Assembly (NCBI RefSeq): GCF_026242045.1
Contig: NZ_JAPJDO010000013.1
Coordinates: 83,622-147,621, forward strand
From: Mycobacterium pinniadriaticum
Lineage (GTDB): Bacteria > Actinomycetota > Actinomycetes > Mycobacteriales > Mycobacteriaceae
Length of the DNA: 64,000 nucleotides
Reading direction: 5' to 3'
Part shown: positions 17,718 through 26,994 of the stretch, piece by piece
Numbering within the stretch: position 1 is the first letter of the stretch
Layout of the letters: every line of letters begins with the position of its first letter
Made by a program: the position numbers and the translations under genes
The notes under the pieces: generated by a model
Told to the model about the DNA's origin: nothing
The model's input: the letters and a program-made list of their open reading frames with translations, nothing else
Database searches by the model: none

Positions 17718-18649
17718 GGCCCTGGCTCCAGTGGCTCCGCGATACCGCCCGCCTGTTGCCACAACCGCAGCGATCCACGGGTGATGTCGGCGGCAGCACA
17801 GCGATGTAGCCGCGACACCGGGCCGCGGGAGTACCGCTGCCAGGTGATGGCCCGCCGCAGGTGCGTGGAGGCGGCGTCATCGTCGTCGACGGTGAGGCCG
17901 GCGGCCCGCATCACCTCGACGGCAGCGGCCATTCTGGCGAAGACCATCTCGTCGGAAGCGGAGCCTTCCCCGCCCGGCACATCGATCAGGCGTTGATACC
18001 GCATCGGGGCCGCGGCCGCCTCGATCCCGGCGAGCAGCCCATCGACCGCACTGGCCTGCCACAGCGTGGTCAGCAGGCCGGCCCGGTCGGCGCCGTCGCG
18101 CAGCGCCCGCACGCCGTGCGCGATACCGAACAGGTCGAGCCGGGCGAGCAGTCGGCGCCGGACCTGATGTGGTAGCCGGTGGGTTCCGCCGGCGAATCCG
18201 TCGGTCGAGCCGAGATCGGCCGGATCGGTGGTCAATATGCGCAACGCGTCGAGGGTCTCCTCGTCGACGACGGTGTCATCGACGGCGGCGAGCGCGGCCA
18301 GTCCGGCCAGCGGGTACACCGGGATACCGGTGAGCTCGGTGAGCCGCCGGCAGTGTGCGGCGGCGGCCGCTACGGGTCCCGCCCCACCGAATCCAGCCAG
18401 ATCGGCCTTGGTCAGGACCGCGACGACCGGCCGAGGCGAGGCGGCTAGCGCCCCGCTGTCCTCCGGCTTCACCGACTCGGCCAGCACATAGACGTCCAGG
18501 TCGGCGCGGTCCGAAGAGCAGGAGACCGTCACACCCGCCTCACGCAGAACTCGTGCCACGGTGCGCCGCCCACACCCCTGGCGGCCCGCAACCCACACCC
18601 GCACCGGCGTTCGGAGTTCGTCCACCAGCCGTCCCACCACACCGGACAT
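17714..18649 (-). CDS. P-loop GTPase-like partner protein (Rv0209-like)
   Basis: Protein of 311 aa of unproven function. Seen: VWVAGRQGCGRRTVARVL at about 18-35, a P-loop in which the lysine is arginine; VLTKAD near 80, a good guanine-specificity (NKxD-like) motif; and an alpha-helical C-terminal half. No membrane segments. The stop overlaps the ATG of the next gene. Paired genes with altered P-loops suggest two proteins that work as a complex. Located between pckA and trmB, as Rv0209 is in M. tuberculosis. Confidence 0.75.
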   Translation of the reverse strand: MSGVVGRLVDELRTPVRVWVAGRQGCGRRTVARVLREAGVTVSCSSDRADLDVYVLAESVKPEDSGALAASPRPVVAVLTKADLAGFGGAGPVAAAAAHCRRLTELTGIPVYPLAGLAALAAVDDTVVDEETLDALRILTTDPADLGSTDGFAGGTHRLPHQVRRRLLARLDLFGIAHGVRALRDGADRAGLLTTLWQASAVDGLLAGIEAAAAPMRYQRLIDVPGGEGSASDEMVFARMAAAVEVMRAAGLTVDDDDAASTHLRRAITWQRYSRGPVSRLHRCAAADITRGSLRLWQQAGGIAEPLEPGP

Positions 18650-18742
18650 GCTGACACCAGCTGAGCTGTGGCGAAAGCCACTACCAGGCGTAGGCAACTG
18701 TTGGGTATCAATCTGTACCACGGTGCGGGTACACCTACGTTC

Positions 18743-19501
18743 ATGAGCGACCATGGACGGATGCATGTGCAGCGCCAGGGTGGCTCAGCCACGCCCGATG
18801 CCGGGTTGGCGCATCGCTATCCCCGGGTGACGAGCTTCCGCTCGCGCCGCTCGGCGCTGACCGAGACCCAGCAGGAGGTGTGGGACCGGCTGTGGCCCCG
18901 GCTGGGGACCGTGGCCCGCGAAGAAACGGGGCCAGCCCAGCACCTGGACACGGCCGCCTGGTTCGGCCGGCAGGCGCCCGTCGTTTTGGAGATCGGCTGC
19001 GGCACCGGCACCTCGACCCTCGGAATGGCCCAGGCGGAGCCCGATATCGACGTGGTGGCCGCCGAGGTCTACCGGCGGGGTCTCGCACAGCTCCTGAGCG
19101 CCATCGACCGGGCCGGGGTGTCCAACATCCGGCTGGTCCGCGGCGACGCCGTCGACGTGCTCGAGCACATGTTCTCGTCCGGCGAATTGACCGGGGTGCG
19201 GGTGTTCTTTCCCGACCCGTGGCCCAAGTCCCGCCATCACAAGCGCCGACTGCTGCAACCCGCCACGATCGCGCTCATCGCCGACCGATTGCGGCCCGGC
19301 GGACTACTCCACGCCGCCACCGACCATGCCGGTTACGCCGAACAGATCGCCGAGGCCGGTGACGCCGAGCCACTCCTGCACCGGGTACAGCCCGATGATC
19401 AGTTGCCCATGTCGGTGCAGCGACCGACGACGAAATACGAGACGAAGGCGCGCAACGCAGGCAGCGCGGTGACCGAACTTCTGTGGATGAGACGACGATG
19501 A
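18743..19501 (+). CDS. trmB: tRNA (guanine-N7)-methyltransferase
   Basis: Methylates G46 in the variable loop of tRNAs, using S-adenosylmethionine; 252 aa, cytosolic. Seen: SAM-binding EIGCGTGTSTLGMA near 85, the family signature FFPDPWPKSRHHKRR near 155, TDHAGYAE, and the C-terminal TKYETKA. The ATG at 18743 gives a short N-terminal extension of the usual mycobacterial kind. It overlaps the downstream NYN gene by 4 bases and is divergent from the GTPase-like pair. Confidence 0.95.
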   Translation: MSDHGRMHVQRQGGSATPDAGLAHRYPRVTSFRSRRSALTETQQEVWDRLWPRLGTVAREETGPAQHLDTAAWFGRQAPVVLEIGCGTGTSTLGMAQAEPDIDVVAAEVYRRGLAQLLSAIDRAGVSNIRLVRGDAVDVLEHMFSSGELTGVRVFFPDPWPKSRHHKRRLLQPATIALIADRLRPGGLLHAATDHAGYAEQIAEAGDAEPLLHRVQPDDQLPMSVQRPTTKYETKARNAGSAVTELLWMRRR

Positions 19502-20190
19502 GTGTCATGGAAGACGCCGCAGCGGCCCCGGCCCTGCCCGGCGGCGATGATCCGGGGGCGGGCCCGCCGATCCACCGGGTGCTGCTGGTCTGGGACGCAC
19601 CCAATCTGGACATGGGGCTTGGTTCGATCCTCGGCGGCCGGCCCACGGCCGCGCACCGGCCGCGGTTCGACGCACTGGGACGCTGGCTGCTGACCCGCAC
19701 CGCCGAGCTGGCGGCCGGCCACCCGGAGATCTCGGTGGAACCGGAGGCCACCGTGTTCACCAACATCGCCCCTGGCAGCGCAGACGTCGTCCGCCCGTGG
19801 GTGGAGGCGCTGCGGAACGTCGGCTTCGCGGTGTTCGCCAAACCGAAGGTGGACGAGGACAGCGACGTCGACAGCGATATGCTCGCCCACATCGAACTTC
19901 GCCGCCGCGAAGGCCTGGCCGCGGTGTCGGTCGCCTCGGCCGACGGGCAGGCCTTCCGCAGTCCCCTGGAGGACATCGCCCGTTCCGGCACCCCCGCCTA
20001 CGTGCTGGGATTTCGTGAACATGCCAGCTGGGCGCTAGCGTCGGATACCTTGGAGTTCGTCGACCTGGAGGACATTCCTGGTGTTTTCCGAGAGCCGCTG
20101 CCGCGAATCGGCCTAGATTCGCTACCAGAGCAAGGGGCGTGGCTACAACCATTCCGGCCGCTGTCCTCGCTACTGACATCGCGCGTGTAG
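19498..20190 (+). CDS. NYN-domain protein, putative ribonuclease (Rv0207c-like)
   Basis: Protein of 230 aa with a PIN-like NYN fold. Seen: LLVWDAPNLDMGLG near 30-43, where the Asp and Asn are the typical acidic active-site start; an acidic run DEDSDVDSDML near 125-135; and SVASADGQAFRSPLE, the second acidic motif. This pattern fits metal-dependent RNA cleavage. Its ATG overlaps the trmB stop (ATGA), so the RNA-modifying and RNA-cleaving genes are coupled. It ends 45 bases before mmpL3. Function in mycobacteria is not established. Confidence 0.85.
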   Translation: MSVMEDAAAAPALPGGDDPGAGPPIHRVLLVWDAPNLDMGLGSILGGRPTAAHRPRFDALGRWLLTRTAELAAGHPEISVEPEATVFTNIAPGSADVVRPWVEALRNVGFAVFAKPKVDEDSDVDSDMLAHIELRRREGLAAVSVASADGQAFRSPLEDIARSGTPAYVLGFREHASWALASDTLEFVDLEDIPGVFREPLPRIGLDSLPEQGAWLQPFRPLSSLLTSRV

Positions 20191-20235
20191 GAGAACCCGA
20201 TGCGCAGGTCGCCACAGATTTAGTTAGGAGCATAG

Positions 20236-23190
20236 GTGTTCGCCTGGTGGGGTCGAAAGGTGTACCGCTATCGGTACATCGTGATCGCTGTCATGGTCGC
20301 GCTGTGCCTCGGCGGGGGAATCTACGGATCCAGCCTCGGCCAGCACGTCACCCAAAGCGGTTTCTACGACGAAGGCAGCCAGTCGGTCGAGGCGTCACTG
20401 CTCGGCGATGAGGCCTACGGCCGTGATCGCGCCAGCCACGTGGTGGCGATCCTGACCCCGCCCGACGGCGAGAAGGTCACCGACCCGGCCTGGCAAAAGA
20501 CGGTAACCGCCGAGCTGGACGCGGTGGTCAAGGACAATCCTGATCAGATTGTCAGTTGGGTCGGCTGGCTGAAAGCCCCCGACAGCACGTCCGAGACTGT
20601 GCAGCAGATGAAGACCGCGGATCTGCGGCACACATTTGTCAGCATCCCGATCAAGGGCGATGACGACGACTCCATTCTGAAGAACTATCAGTCCGTCGAG
20701 CCCGCACTGAAGAAGCTCAACGACGGTGACATCCAGCTGGCTGGGTTGGAGCCGCTGGCCAGTGAACTCACCGGCACCATCGGCACGGACCAGAAGCGAG
20801 CCGAGATCGCGATCGTTCCCCTGGTAGCGGTCGTCCTGTTTTTCGTGTTCGGCGGTGTCATCGCCGCCTCCCTGCCCGCGATCGTGGGTGGTCTCACCAT
20901 CGCGGGCGCACTGGGAATCCTGCGCTTCACTGCGGAGTTCGGTCCCGTCAATTTCTTCGCCCAACCGGTCGTGACGATGATGGGCTTCGGCATCGCGATC
21001 GACTACGGGCTGTTCATCGTCAGCCGGTTCCGCGAGGAGATCGCCGAGGGCTATGACACCGAGGCCGCGGTACGCCGAACGGTGATGACATCCGGCCGGA
21101 CGGTTGCGTTCTCCGCGGTGATCATCGTGGCCTCGTCCCTGCCGCTGCTGCTGATCCCGCTCGGATTCCTCAAGTCCATCACCTACGCGATCATCGCCTC
21201 GGTGCTGCTGGCCGCATTCCTGTCCATCACCGTGCTGCCTGCGACGCTGGGCATCCTCGGGCGCAATGTCGACGCGCTCGGCGTACGCACCCTGTTACGG
21301 GTGCCATTCCTGGCGAACTGGACGTTCTCACGACGGATCATCGACTGGTTCGCGGAGAAGACCCAGAAGACCAAGACCCGCGAGGAAGTGGAGCGCGGAT
21401 TCTGGGGCAGGCTGGTCAACGTCGTGATGAAGCGGCCGATCGCGTTCGCGGTGCCGATTCTGATCGCGATGGTCCTGATGGTCATACCGCTGGGGCAGCT
21501 AGCACTGGGCGGCATGAGTGAGAAGTACCTGCCACCGGACAATCCGGTGCGCCAAGCCCAGGAAGAGTTCGACAAGCAGTTTCCCGGCTTCCGCACCGAG
21601 CCGATCACGCTGGTGATCCGCGGCGATGATGGCAAACCCGTCACCGAGCAGCAGCTCGCGGATATTCGCGCCAAGGCCGAGACGATATCCGGATTCACCG
21701 GTTCCGACGACCCGTCTTCGATGTGGCAGGAACGATCCGCTCAGGACGACGGCTCCAAGGACCCGTCTGTCAGGGTGCTGCAGAACGGCCTGGTCGACAG
21801 CGGCAATGCGGCGAAGAAGATCGACGAGCTACGCGCATTGACACCACCACACGGCACCCAGGTATTCGTCGGTGGAACGCTCGCGCTGGCCCAGGACAGC
21901 ATTCACAGTCTGTTCACCAACCTGCCGCTGATGGTGCTGATCCTGGTGATAACCACCACGATCTTGATGTTCCTGGCATTCGGGTCGATCGTGCTGCCGA
22001 TCAAGGCGGCGTTGATGAGCGCGCTGACCCTGGGTTCGACCATGGGCATCCTCAGCTGGATGTTCATCGACGGTCATGGGTCGGGCCTGATGAATTACAC
22101 CCCGCAACCCTTGTTCTCACCGATGATCGGACTGATCATCGCGATCATCTGGGGTCTGTCGACGGACTACGAAGTGTTCCTGGTGTCCCGCATGGTGGAA
22201 GCCCGCGAACGAGGCATGTCCACCGCCGAGGCGATCCGAATCGGCACCGCCACCACCGGCCGGCTGATCACCGGCGCCGCGCTGGTCCTGGCCGTGGTGG
22301 CCGGTGCGTTCGCGTTCTCCGACCTGGTGATGATGAAGTACCTGGCGTTCGGCCTGCTGATCGCGCTGCTGCTGGATGCCACCGTCGTTCGGATGTTCCT
22401 GGTGCCGGCGATCATGAAGCTTCTCGGTGACGACTGCTGGTGGGCGCCGCGGTGGATGAAGCGGCTGCAGAACAAGATCGGGCTTGGCGAGACCCATCTG
22501 CCCGACGAACGCAAGCGTCCGATCGTGCGCGAGCCGGCCGACGCGCTGGTCGGTGCGGGCGCCCCCGTTTCGGCCGCCGAGGCCCGCCCCGTGCCCGACC
22601 CGACCCATCCCGGCGCCGAGGTCCGGCCGCGGCCACGGGTAGTGGGACGCGCGGAGTACCGCCCGCCGTCGCCGAAGAATGCCCCATCCGCGGCGGGCAC
22701 CGCCCGGATGCCGGATGCCGGCGAGTCGGTCGGCGGAGCGATCGCCGAGGCGCCCACAACCCGGTTCTCGGTGGCCAAGAACGCGGTCAAGAACGCGGTG
22801 AACAACGCCGCGTCGGCGGCCAGGTCCAGTCGTCCGCCGGCCCCACCGGCACCGGAACGGGAAATCGAGTCGTGGCTGGGCGAACTCCGCGGCAAGCAAC
22901 CACCTTCCCCGCCTGCCCAGCCGTCGGCCGAACCGACCCAGACGATGCCGGCCCCCGAGGACGCCACCACCGCCATTCCCGCCCAGCGTGAGCAGAACGG
23001 AACCGACGAGGTCTCACCCGCGGTCAGCGCCGAGGAGACCCGCGCCATTCCGGTGAGCCGGCCCGAGCAGGGTGACTCCGAGGTCGCGACCGAGAAACTG
23101 AACTCACGTGGCAAGAAAGAGGGCGAGGAGCGCCGCCGCGGCGGCGGGGTCAGCGCGCAAGATCTGCTGCGCCGCGAGGGCCGCCTCTAG
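20236..23190 (+). CDS. mmpL3: MmpL3, trehalose monomycolate flippase/exporter
   Basis: Essential RND transporter that moves trehalose monomycolate to the periplasm for outer-membrane assembly. 984 aa. Seen: an N-terminal membrane helix (18-32), a periplasmic domain, and the proton-relay pairs D256-Y257 in GFGIAIDYGLF and D644-Y645 in STDYEVFLVSR, on TM4 and TM10. D256/Y257 match the M. tuberculosis numbering. The C-terminal tail from about 760 is long, Pro/Ala-rich and charged, likely cytoplasmic and unstructured. The GTG start at 20236 has AGGAG 5 bases before it. It is downstream of trmB and the NYN gene, as in other mycobacteria. Confidence 0.97.
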   Translation: MFAWWGRKVYRYRYIVIAVMVALCLGGGIYGSSLGQHVTQSGFYDEGSQSVEASLLGDEAYGRDRASHVVAILTPPDGEKVTDPAWQKTVTAELDAVVKDNPDQIVSWVGWLKAPDSTSETVQQMKTADLRHTFVSIPIKGDDDDSILKNYQSVEPALKKLNDGDIQLAGLEPLASELTGTIGTDQKRAEIAIVPLVAVVLFFVFGGVIAASLPAIVGGLTIAGALGILRFTAEFGPVNFFAQPVVTMMGFGIAIDYGLFIVSRFREEIAEGYDTEAAVRRTVMTSGRTVAFSAVIIVASSLPLLLIPLGFLKSITYAIIASVLLAAFLSITVLPATLGILGRNVDALGVRTLLRVPFLANWTFSRRIIDWFAEKTQKTKTREEVERGFWGRLVNVVMKRPIAFAVPILIAMVLMVIPLGQLALGGMSEKYLPPDNPVRQAQEEFDKQFPGFRTEPITLVIRGDDGKPVTEQQLADIRAKAETISGFTGSDDPSSMWQERSAQDDGSKDPSVRVLQNGLVDSGNAAKKIDELRALTPPHGTQVFVGGTLALAQDSIHSLFTNLPLMVLILVITTTILMFLAFGSIVLPIKAALMSALTLGSTMGILSWMFIDGHGSGLMNYTPQPLFSPMIGLIIAIIWGLSTDYEVFLVSRMVEARERGMSTAEAIRIGTATTGRLITGAALVLAVVAGAFAFSDLVMMKYLAFGLLIALLLDATVVRMFLVPAIMKLLGDDCWWAPRWMKRLQNKIGLGETHLPDERKRPIVREPADALVGAGAPVSAAEARPVPDPTHPGAEVRPRPRVVGRAEYRPPSPKNAPSAAGTARMPDAGESVGGAIAEAPTTRFSVAKNAVKNAVNNAASAARSSRPPAPPAPEREIESWLGELRGKQPPSPPAQPSAEPTQTMPAPEDATTAIPAQREQNGTDEVSPAVSAEETRAIPVSRPEQGDSEVATEKLNSRGKKEGEERRRGGGVSAQDLLRREGRL

Positions 23191-23341
23191 TTTCGACTCG
23201 AGCCCGGCGGGGAATATTGGCCTCTCCGTGAATATTTGCTGTGCCAAGCGCTGCCCGATGCGCGGTCGTCTGTTATATATAGGCCGAACCGTTCTTCACA
23301 TGTAACTTCTAGCAAATTCACAGGGAACCCTTGGGGGGGCC
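23191..23341 (+). other. Intergenic promoter region of the giant repeat protein
   Basis: 151 bases, lower in GC than the surroundings, with TATATA at 23275-23280 and TAACTT at 23302-23307 as possible -10 hexamers. Neither has a clear -35. A run of seven G at 23333-23339 before the GTG start may serve as the ribosome-binding site. Confidence 0.3.
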
Positions 23342-26300
23342 GTGGCGAGTCAGCGCCGCTCAAGTCCACGCGCTCATCGGTCGCGTCAACGCGGACACGA
23401 TGTGCGTCACAAGAAGCCGAATCGCCTCCAGCGGTACCGGTGGCTGGGCGCTGGCGCGATCGCACTGGGTATCGGCGCAGCCCTGGCCGGCGGATCGGGT
23501 GTCGCACACGCCGAGGGCAAGTCAGACGCCGGTTCGGCCGGCCCGTCGGCTCGTTCGTCAGCAACCGGGTCATCGGCAGCGCGACCCGGTGATCGCTCCG
23601 TATCGACGAAGCCACGGCGTATAAGCACTCCGAGGGCCTCCCTGGCCGGCTCCGCCAGGAACCCGTCCTCCGCGGGGACAGCCCGAAGTGCTCGGCCTTC
23701 GCCGAGGATCCCGACCCCGGCCACCCCGAGTGCCGAGGTGCTCGCGACAGCCCTGGCAGCCGCAACGCGCCGCGAGGCCGGTGATGTCCGCATCGCCGCG
23801 CCGGCGGCGACGACGTCGGTGGCGAACGCCATGGCTCCTGCCAACCCGGTATCAGAACTCGAACGAGAGCAGGCCGTTACCGACATCAACATGTCGGTCG
23901 GCTGGGTGCCCGGGGTGGGGACGCTCGTCAATGGGTTGAGCCTGGTGGCGGATTTCCTCGACTTCACCATCGCGGCCTTACAAGGCGACTTCGCCGATAT
24001 GCGCGATGAGATCGGCGATATGACCCTCGACGTCATCGGGATGATTCCGATCGTCGGCGCGCCCTTGGCGGCGACGATCCACCGGGCCGTGGCGCCGGTC
24101 GTCACGCCATCGAACCATGCTCCCAACGCGGTCAACGACAGCTTTGCCACCGACGAGAACACCCAGCTGACGGGCAATGTGTTGACCAACGACACTGACG
24201 CCGACGGTGACGTCCTGACCGCCGCCGTGGACACTGCGCCCGGCCACGGCGCACTCATTCTCAACCCCGACGGATCATTCACCTACACACCGGCTGAAAA
24301 CTTCTACGGCGCCGATGGCTTCAGCTACACCGTCACCGATGACGAGGGCGCCACCGCAGTCGGCACTGCCACGATCACCGTCAACTACGTCCCTCCGCCA
24401 CCCGTCGTCGACCAGCAGCATCCATACTCGGTCGACGGAACCGACCCCGAGACCGGGAAGATCAGCGGGCACTTCAACGTCACCCACGACAAGCCTGTGA
24501 CCTATCGCCTCGACACCCCACCGGATCCAGCGTTGGGCACATTCGAGCTGAATGAGCAGACCGGGGAATGGACGTTCACCCCGAATCCGCGCACCCGTGT
24601 CCTCGCCGGCTACTTCGAACCGAATTTTCCTGCCGCGGTGACGCTTACGTTCGCGGTCACTGCCACCGACGGTACTGCCAGTACCACGCCGATCGTGGTC
24701 GCGGAGAACATCGCCGGCTCACCGAGTGCCGCGCTCGCGTTGCCGGCTGGGATGTCGCCGGTGCTGTCCTTTCTTGATCCCGGCACGGGTGACGTCTACA
24801 TCTTCGGTTACACCGGGGATGCGTACAATCCTGGCACCGAACAAGAGTTCTCGTCCATAACTGCGGTCATCCACAGCGACGGCAGCTACAACATCCGCAC
24901 CGACGGCGACGGGGCCAAGGGCGTGGCGTACGGGACGTTCGTTGTCGGGGACACCGCCTATCTGATGACGCTTACCGCAGGTTCGGATTCCAGCATCCAG
25001 ACCCATCTATCACAGGTTGGACCCAACGGGCTGACGCCGGTCGGCGATCCTATTCCGGGCCTTGCCATTATCAACTTTGACGCGCTTGAATTCCTTGCTC
25101 CGATCCTCGCCGGCGAAACCGCCTATCTGGTGACCACCGACTATGTATCGGGCTCCCAGACCCACCTGACGGAGATAGCCGCCGACGGCGGCACGCTGAC
25201 CACGTCTGTTCCCGGCGCAATGCATCGTGATCCGATCGTCGTGGGCGATACGACCTACGTGCTGACGGAGTCGAGCGATGACGAGACCGGTTACGAAACC
25301 CACGTCACGGCGCTGGGTCCCGGCGGTCTAACCACGACGTCCGTGCCCGGATATACGTCCCACGATCCGATCGTCATCGGCGATACCATCTATGTGCTGA
25401 CGACATCAGGCAGGTATGAGACCGGTTACGAAACCCACGTCACGGCGCTAGGTCCCAACGCTGTGACAGATACGATGTCGATTCCCGGGTCGATAGAAAG
25501 CGATCCGGTCGTCATCGGCGATACCACCTACGTGCTCATCACCCCGTATTCACGCATTGTGACCCATGTTTTGGCATTGACGCCCGGTGGTGCGACACCC
25601 GTGGGGTCCATTGCCGGTGTGCTGAGCGGCGATCCGATCGTGGTTGGCGACACCACGTACCTGCTCTCAAGGACGGGTGAGGACAAAGCAACCTGGCGGA
25701 CGTGGGTGACGACTTTGACACCGACGCTCGGCGGCGTGACAGTAGTCGGCGACCCTGTTCCCGGATATCTGCCGGGAAATAGCCACCAGTTCGTCGTCGG
25801 CGACACCACCTACCTGGTGACGCAAACCTGGGATTCCTCCTCTGGCGACCAGACCCACCTTCTGGCCCTCGGACCCGAGGGCTTGACGCCCATCGGCGAT
25901 GGGATACCCGGCAATAATCCGGTCGTTATCGTCGCCGGCGATAACATCTACCTGGCTACGACGACGAGCACGTATTCCGATTCCGAATTTCACTATCAGA
26001 CCCATCTGGCGGCGCTGACAGCGGGCGGCCTGTCCCCGGTGCCAGGCTCGTTCCCCGGCTCCGTCAATCACGATCCGATCGTGGTCGGCGATACCACCTA
26101 CTTGGTAACGACGACGGGCACTTCGGATTCTGGCCTGCACAACCAGCTGATAGAGGTGGGGCCCGACGGCCCGGCACCGGTCGGCGGTCTCATTCCCGGC
26201 CGGGTACGCGCAGATGTCATCCTTGTGGGTAATACCACCTATCTGGTGACAGAGACAGGCGATGACGAGTCCGGCTATGAGACCCATCTGATGGCGCTGG

Positions 26301-26926
26301 GTCCCGACGATGTGGCACCGGTAACCATCGTCATTCCCGGTCGTCGGGACACTTACAACAATCTGGCGTTCCCGCTGATCGTCGTGGACGACACCACTTA
26401 CTTGGTGACCCAGACCGGCGAGCTCGAAACCGTTCACACCTACTTCACGGCAATCACGCCAGATGGGGTGACAGCACCCAGCGCCGCCATCCCCGGTGAG
26501 GCGCGTTGGTCGCCCGACACCTTCGATGCGATCATCGTCGTCGGCGAAACCACCTACGTGTTGACAAATGAGTGGCGCAGCAATGGCGGCGATACGTATT
26601 ACCCTGGCCAGGCCCATCTCACTGTGCTGACACCCGAGGGCGTCACACCGCTCAATGACGATCTGACGCCAGGCGATCCGTGGCAGATCGTCATTGGCGA
26701 CACCACGTACCTGATGATGTATTCAGGCGATTCTGAGTCCGGCGGCCAGGTCAACATTACGGCCTTGACACCAGACGGCCCCGTACCGGAGGCCGACTCG
26801 TTCGCCGGGGGATCGATTCGAAATATTGGCGATGTGGTCTTCGTCGTCGGCGATACCGCATATCTGACGACGACCGGAGGTGTGTGGGCGATCGCCGTCG
26901 ACGGGGCCGGCACACAAATCCTCTGA
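23342..26926 (+). CDS. Giant secreted Ig-like/beta-propeller repeat protein
   Basis: Protein of 1194 aa, family not known to me. In order: a very basic N-terminus; a signal peptide at about 33-58 (LGAGAIALGIGAALAGGS, then AHA); a Ser/Ala/Pro/Arg-rich linker to about 150; a hydrophobic segment 184-245 of the kind that precedes Ig-like domains in other mycobacterial surface proteins; a cadherin-like domain 258-350 with NDTDADGDVL, a likely calcium loop; a second beta domain 355-455; then 14 repeats of about 49 aa, each centred on [VI]VGDTTYLVT and followed by THLTALGP-like and PVG-IPG strands (533 to 1174). Fourteen repeats would fit two seven-bladed propellers. No LPXTG or C-terminal anchor is seen. 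It is inserted between mmpL3 and the AI-2E permease, and its GC and codon use seem lower than its neighbours. Adhesion or matrix binding is a guess. Confidence 0.8.
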   Translation: MASQRRSSPRAHRSRQRGHDVRHKKPNRLQRYRWLGAGAIALGIGAALAGGSGVAHAEGKSDAGSAGPSARSSATGSSAARPGDRSVSTKPRRISTPRASLAGSARNPSSAGTARSARPSPRIPTPATPSAEVLATALAAATRREAGDVRIAAPAATTSVANAMAPANPVSELEREQAVTDINMSVGWVPGVGTLVNGLSLVADFLDFTIAALQGDFADMRDEIGDMTLDVIGMIPIVGAPLAATIHRAVAPVVTPSNHAPNAVNDSFATDENTQLTGNVLTNDTDADGDVLTAAVDTAPGHGALILNPDGSFTYTPAENFYGADGFSYTVTDDEGATAVGTATITVNYVPPPPVVDQQHPYSVDGTDPETGKISGHFNVTHDKPVTYRLDTPPDPALGTFELNEQTGEWTFTPNPRTRVLAGYFEPNFPAAVTLTFAVTATDGTASTTPIVVAENIAGSPSAALALPAGMSPVLSFLDPGTGDVYIFGYTGDAYNPGTEQEFSSITAVIHSDGSYNIRTDGDGAKGVAYGTFVVGDTAYLMTLTAGSDSSIQTHLSQVGPNGLTPVGDPIPGLAIINFDALEFLAPILAGETAYLVTTDYVSGSQTHLTEIAADGGTLTTSVPGAMHRDPIVVGDTTYVLTESSDDETGYETHVTALGPGGLTTTSVPGYTSHDPIVIGDTIYVLTTSGRYETGYETHVTALGPNAVTDTMSIPGSIESDPVVIGDTTYVLITPYSRIVTHVLALTPGGATPVGSIAGVLSGDPIVVGDTTYLLSRTGEDKATWRTWVTTLTPTLGGVTVVGDPVPGYLPGNSHQFVVGDTTYLVTQTWDSSSGDQTHLLALGPEGLTPIGDGIPGNNPVVIVAGDNIYLATTTSTYSDSEFHYQTHLAALTAGGLSPVPGSFPGSVNHDPIVVGDTTYLVTTTGTSDSGLHNQLIEVGPDGPAPVGGLIPGRVRADVILVGNTTYLVTETGDDESGYETHLMALGPDDVAPVTIVIPGRRDTYNNLAFPLIVVDDTTYLVTQTGELETVHTYFTAITPDGVTAPSAAIPGEARWSPDTFDAIIVVGETTYVLTNEWRSNGGDTYYPGQAHLTVLTPEGVTPLNDDLTPGDPWQIVIGDTTYLMMYSGDSESGGQVNITALTPDGPVPEADSFAGGSIRNIGDVVFVVGDTAYLTTTGGVWAIAVDGAGTQIL
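24938..26863 (+). repeat. Fourteen in-frame repeats encoding propeller-like blades
   Basis: Repeat cores fall at residues 533, 588, 632, 677, 723, 766, 817, 863, 913, 960, 1013, 1064, 1116 and 1167, mean period 49 aa (about 146 bp). The DNA is degenerate outside the GGCGATACCACCTA-like core, so the repeats are old and kept by protein selection. Confidence 0.8.
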
Positions 26927-26927
26927 T

Positions 26928-26990
26928 CGCCCAAACCGACAAATCGCCGCGAAAGCTCAAGTGAATCCTGACATTTCGTCAATCCGGGCG
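26928..26990. terminator. Dispersed repeat copy 2, terminator-like, between convergent genes
   Basis: Starts one base after the stop of the repeat protein. CGCCCAAACCGACAAAT (26928-26944) faces the imperfect complement ATTTCGTCAATCCGGGCG (26973-26990). The first 14 bases and several internal blocks match the repeat at 8637. Its position between two convergent genes fits a bidirectional terminator. Confidence 0.5.
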
Positions 26991-26994
26991 TGAG

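Noticed and set aside
24938..26863. Regularly spaced DNA repeats, considered as a CRISPR array
   Set aside because: The repeats are in frame, degenerate and about 146 bp apart, and they encode a repeated protein motif. CRISPR repeats are near-identical and shorter in period.
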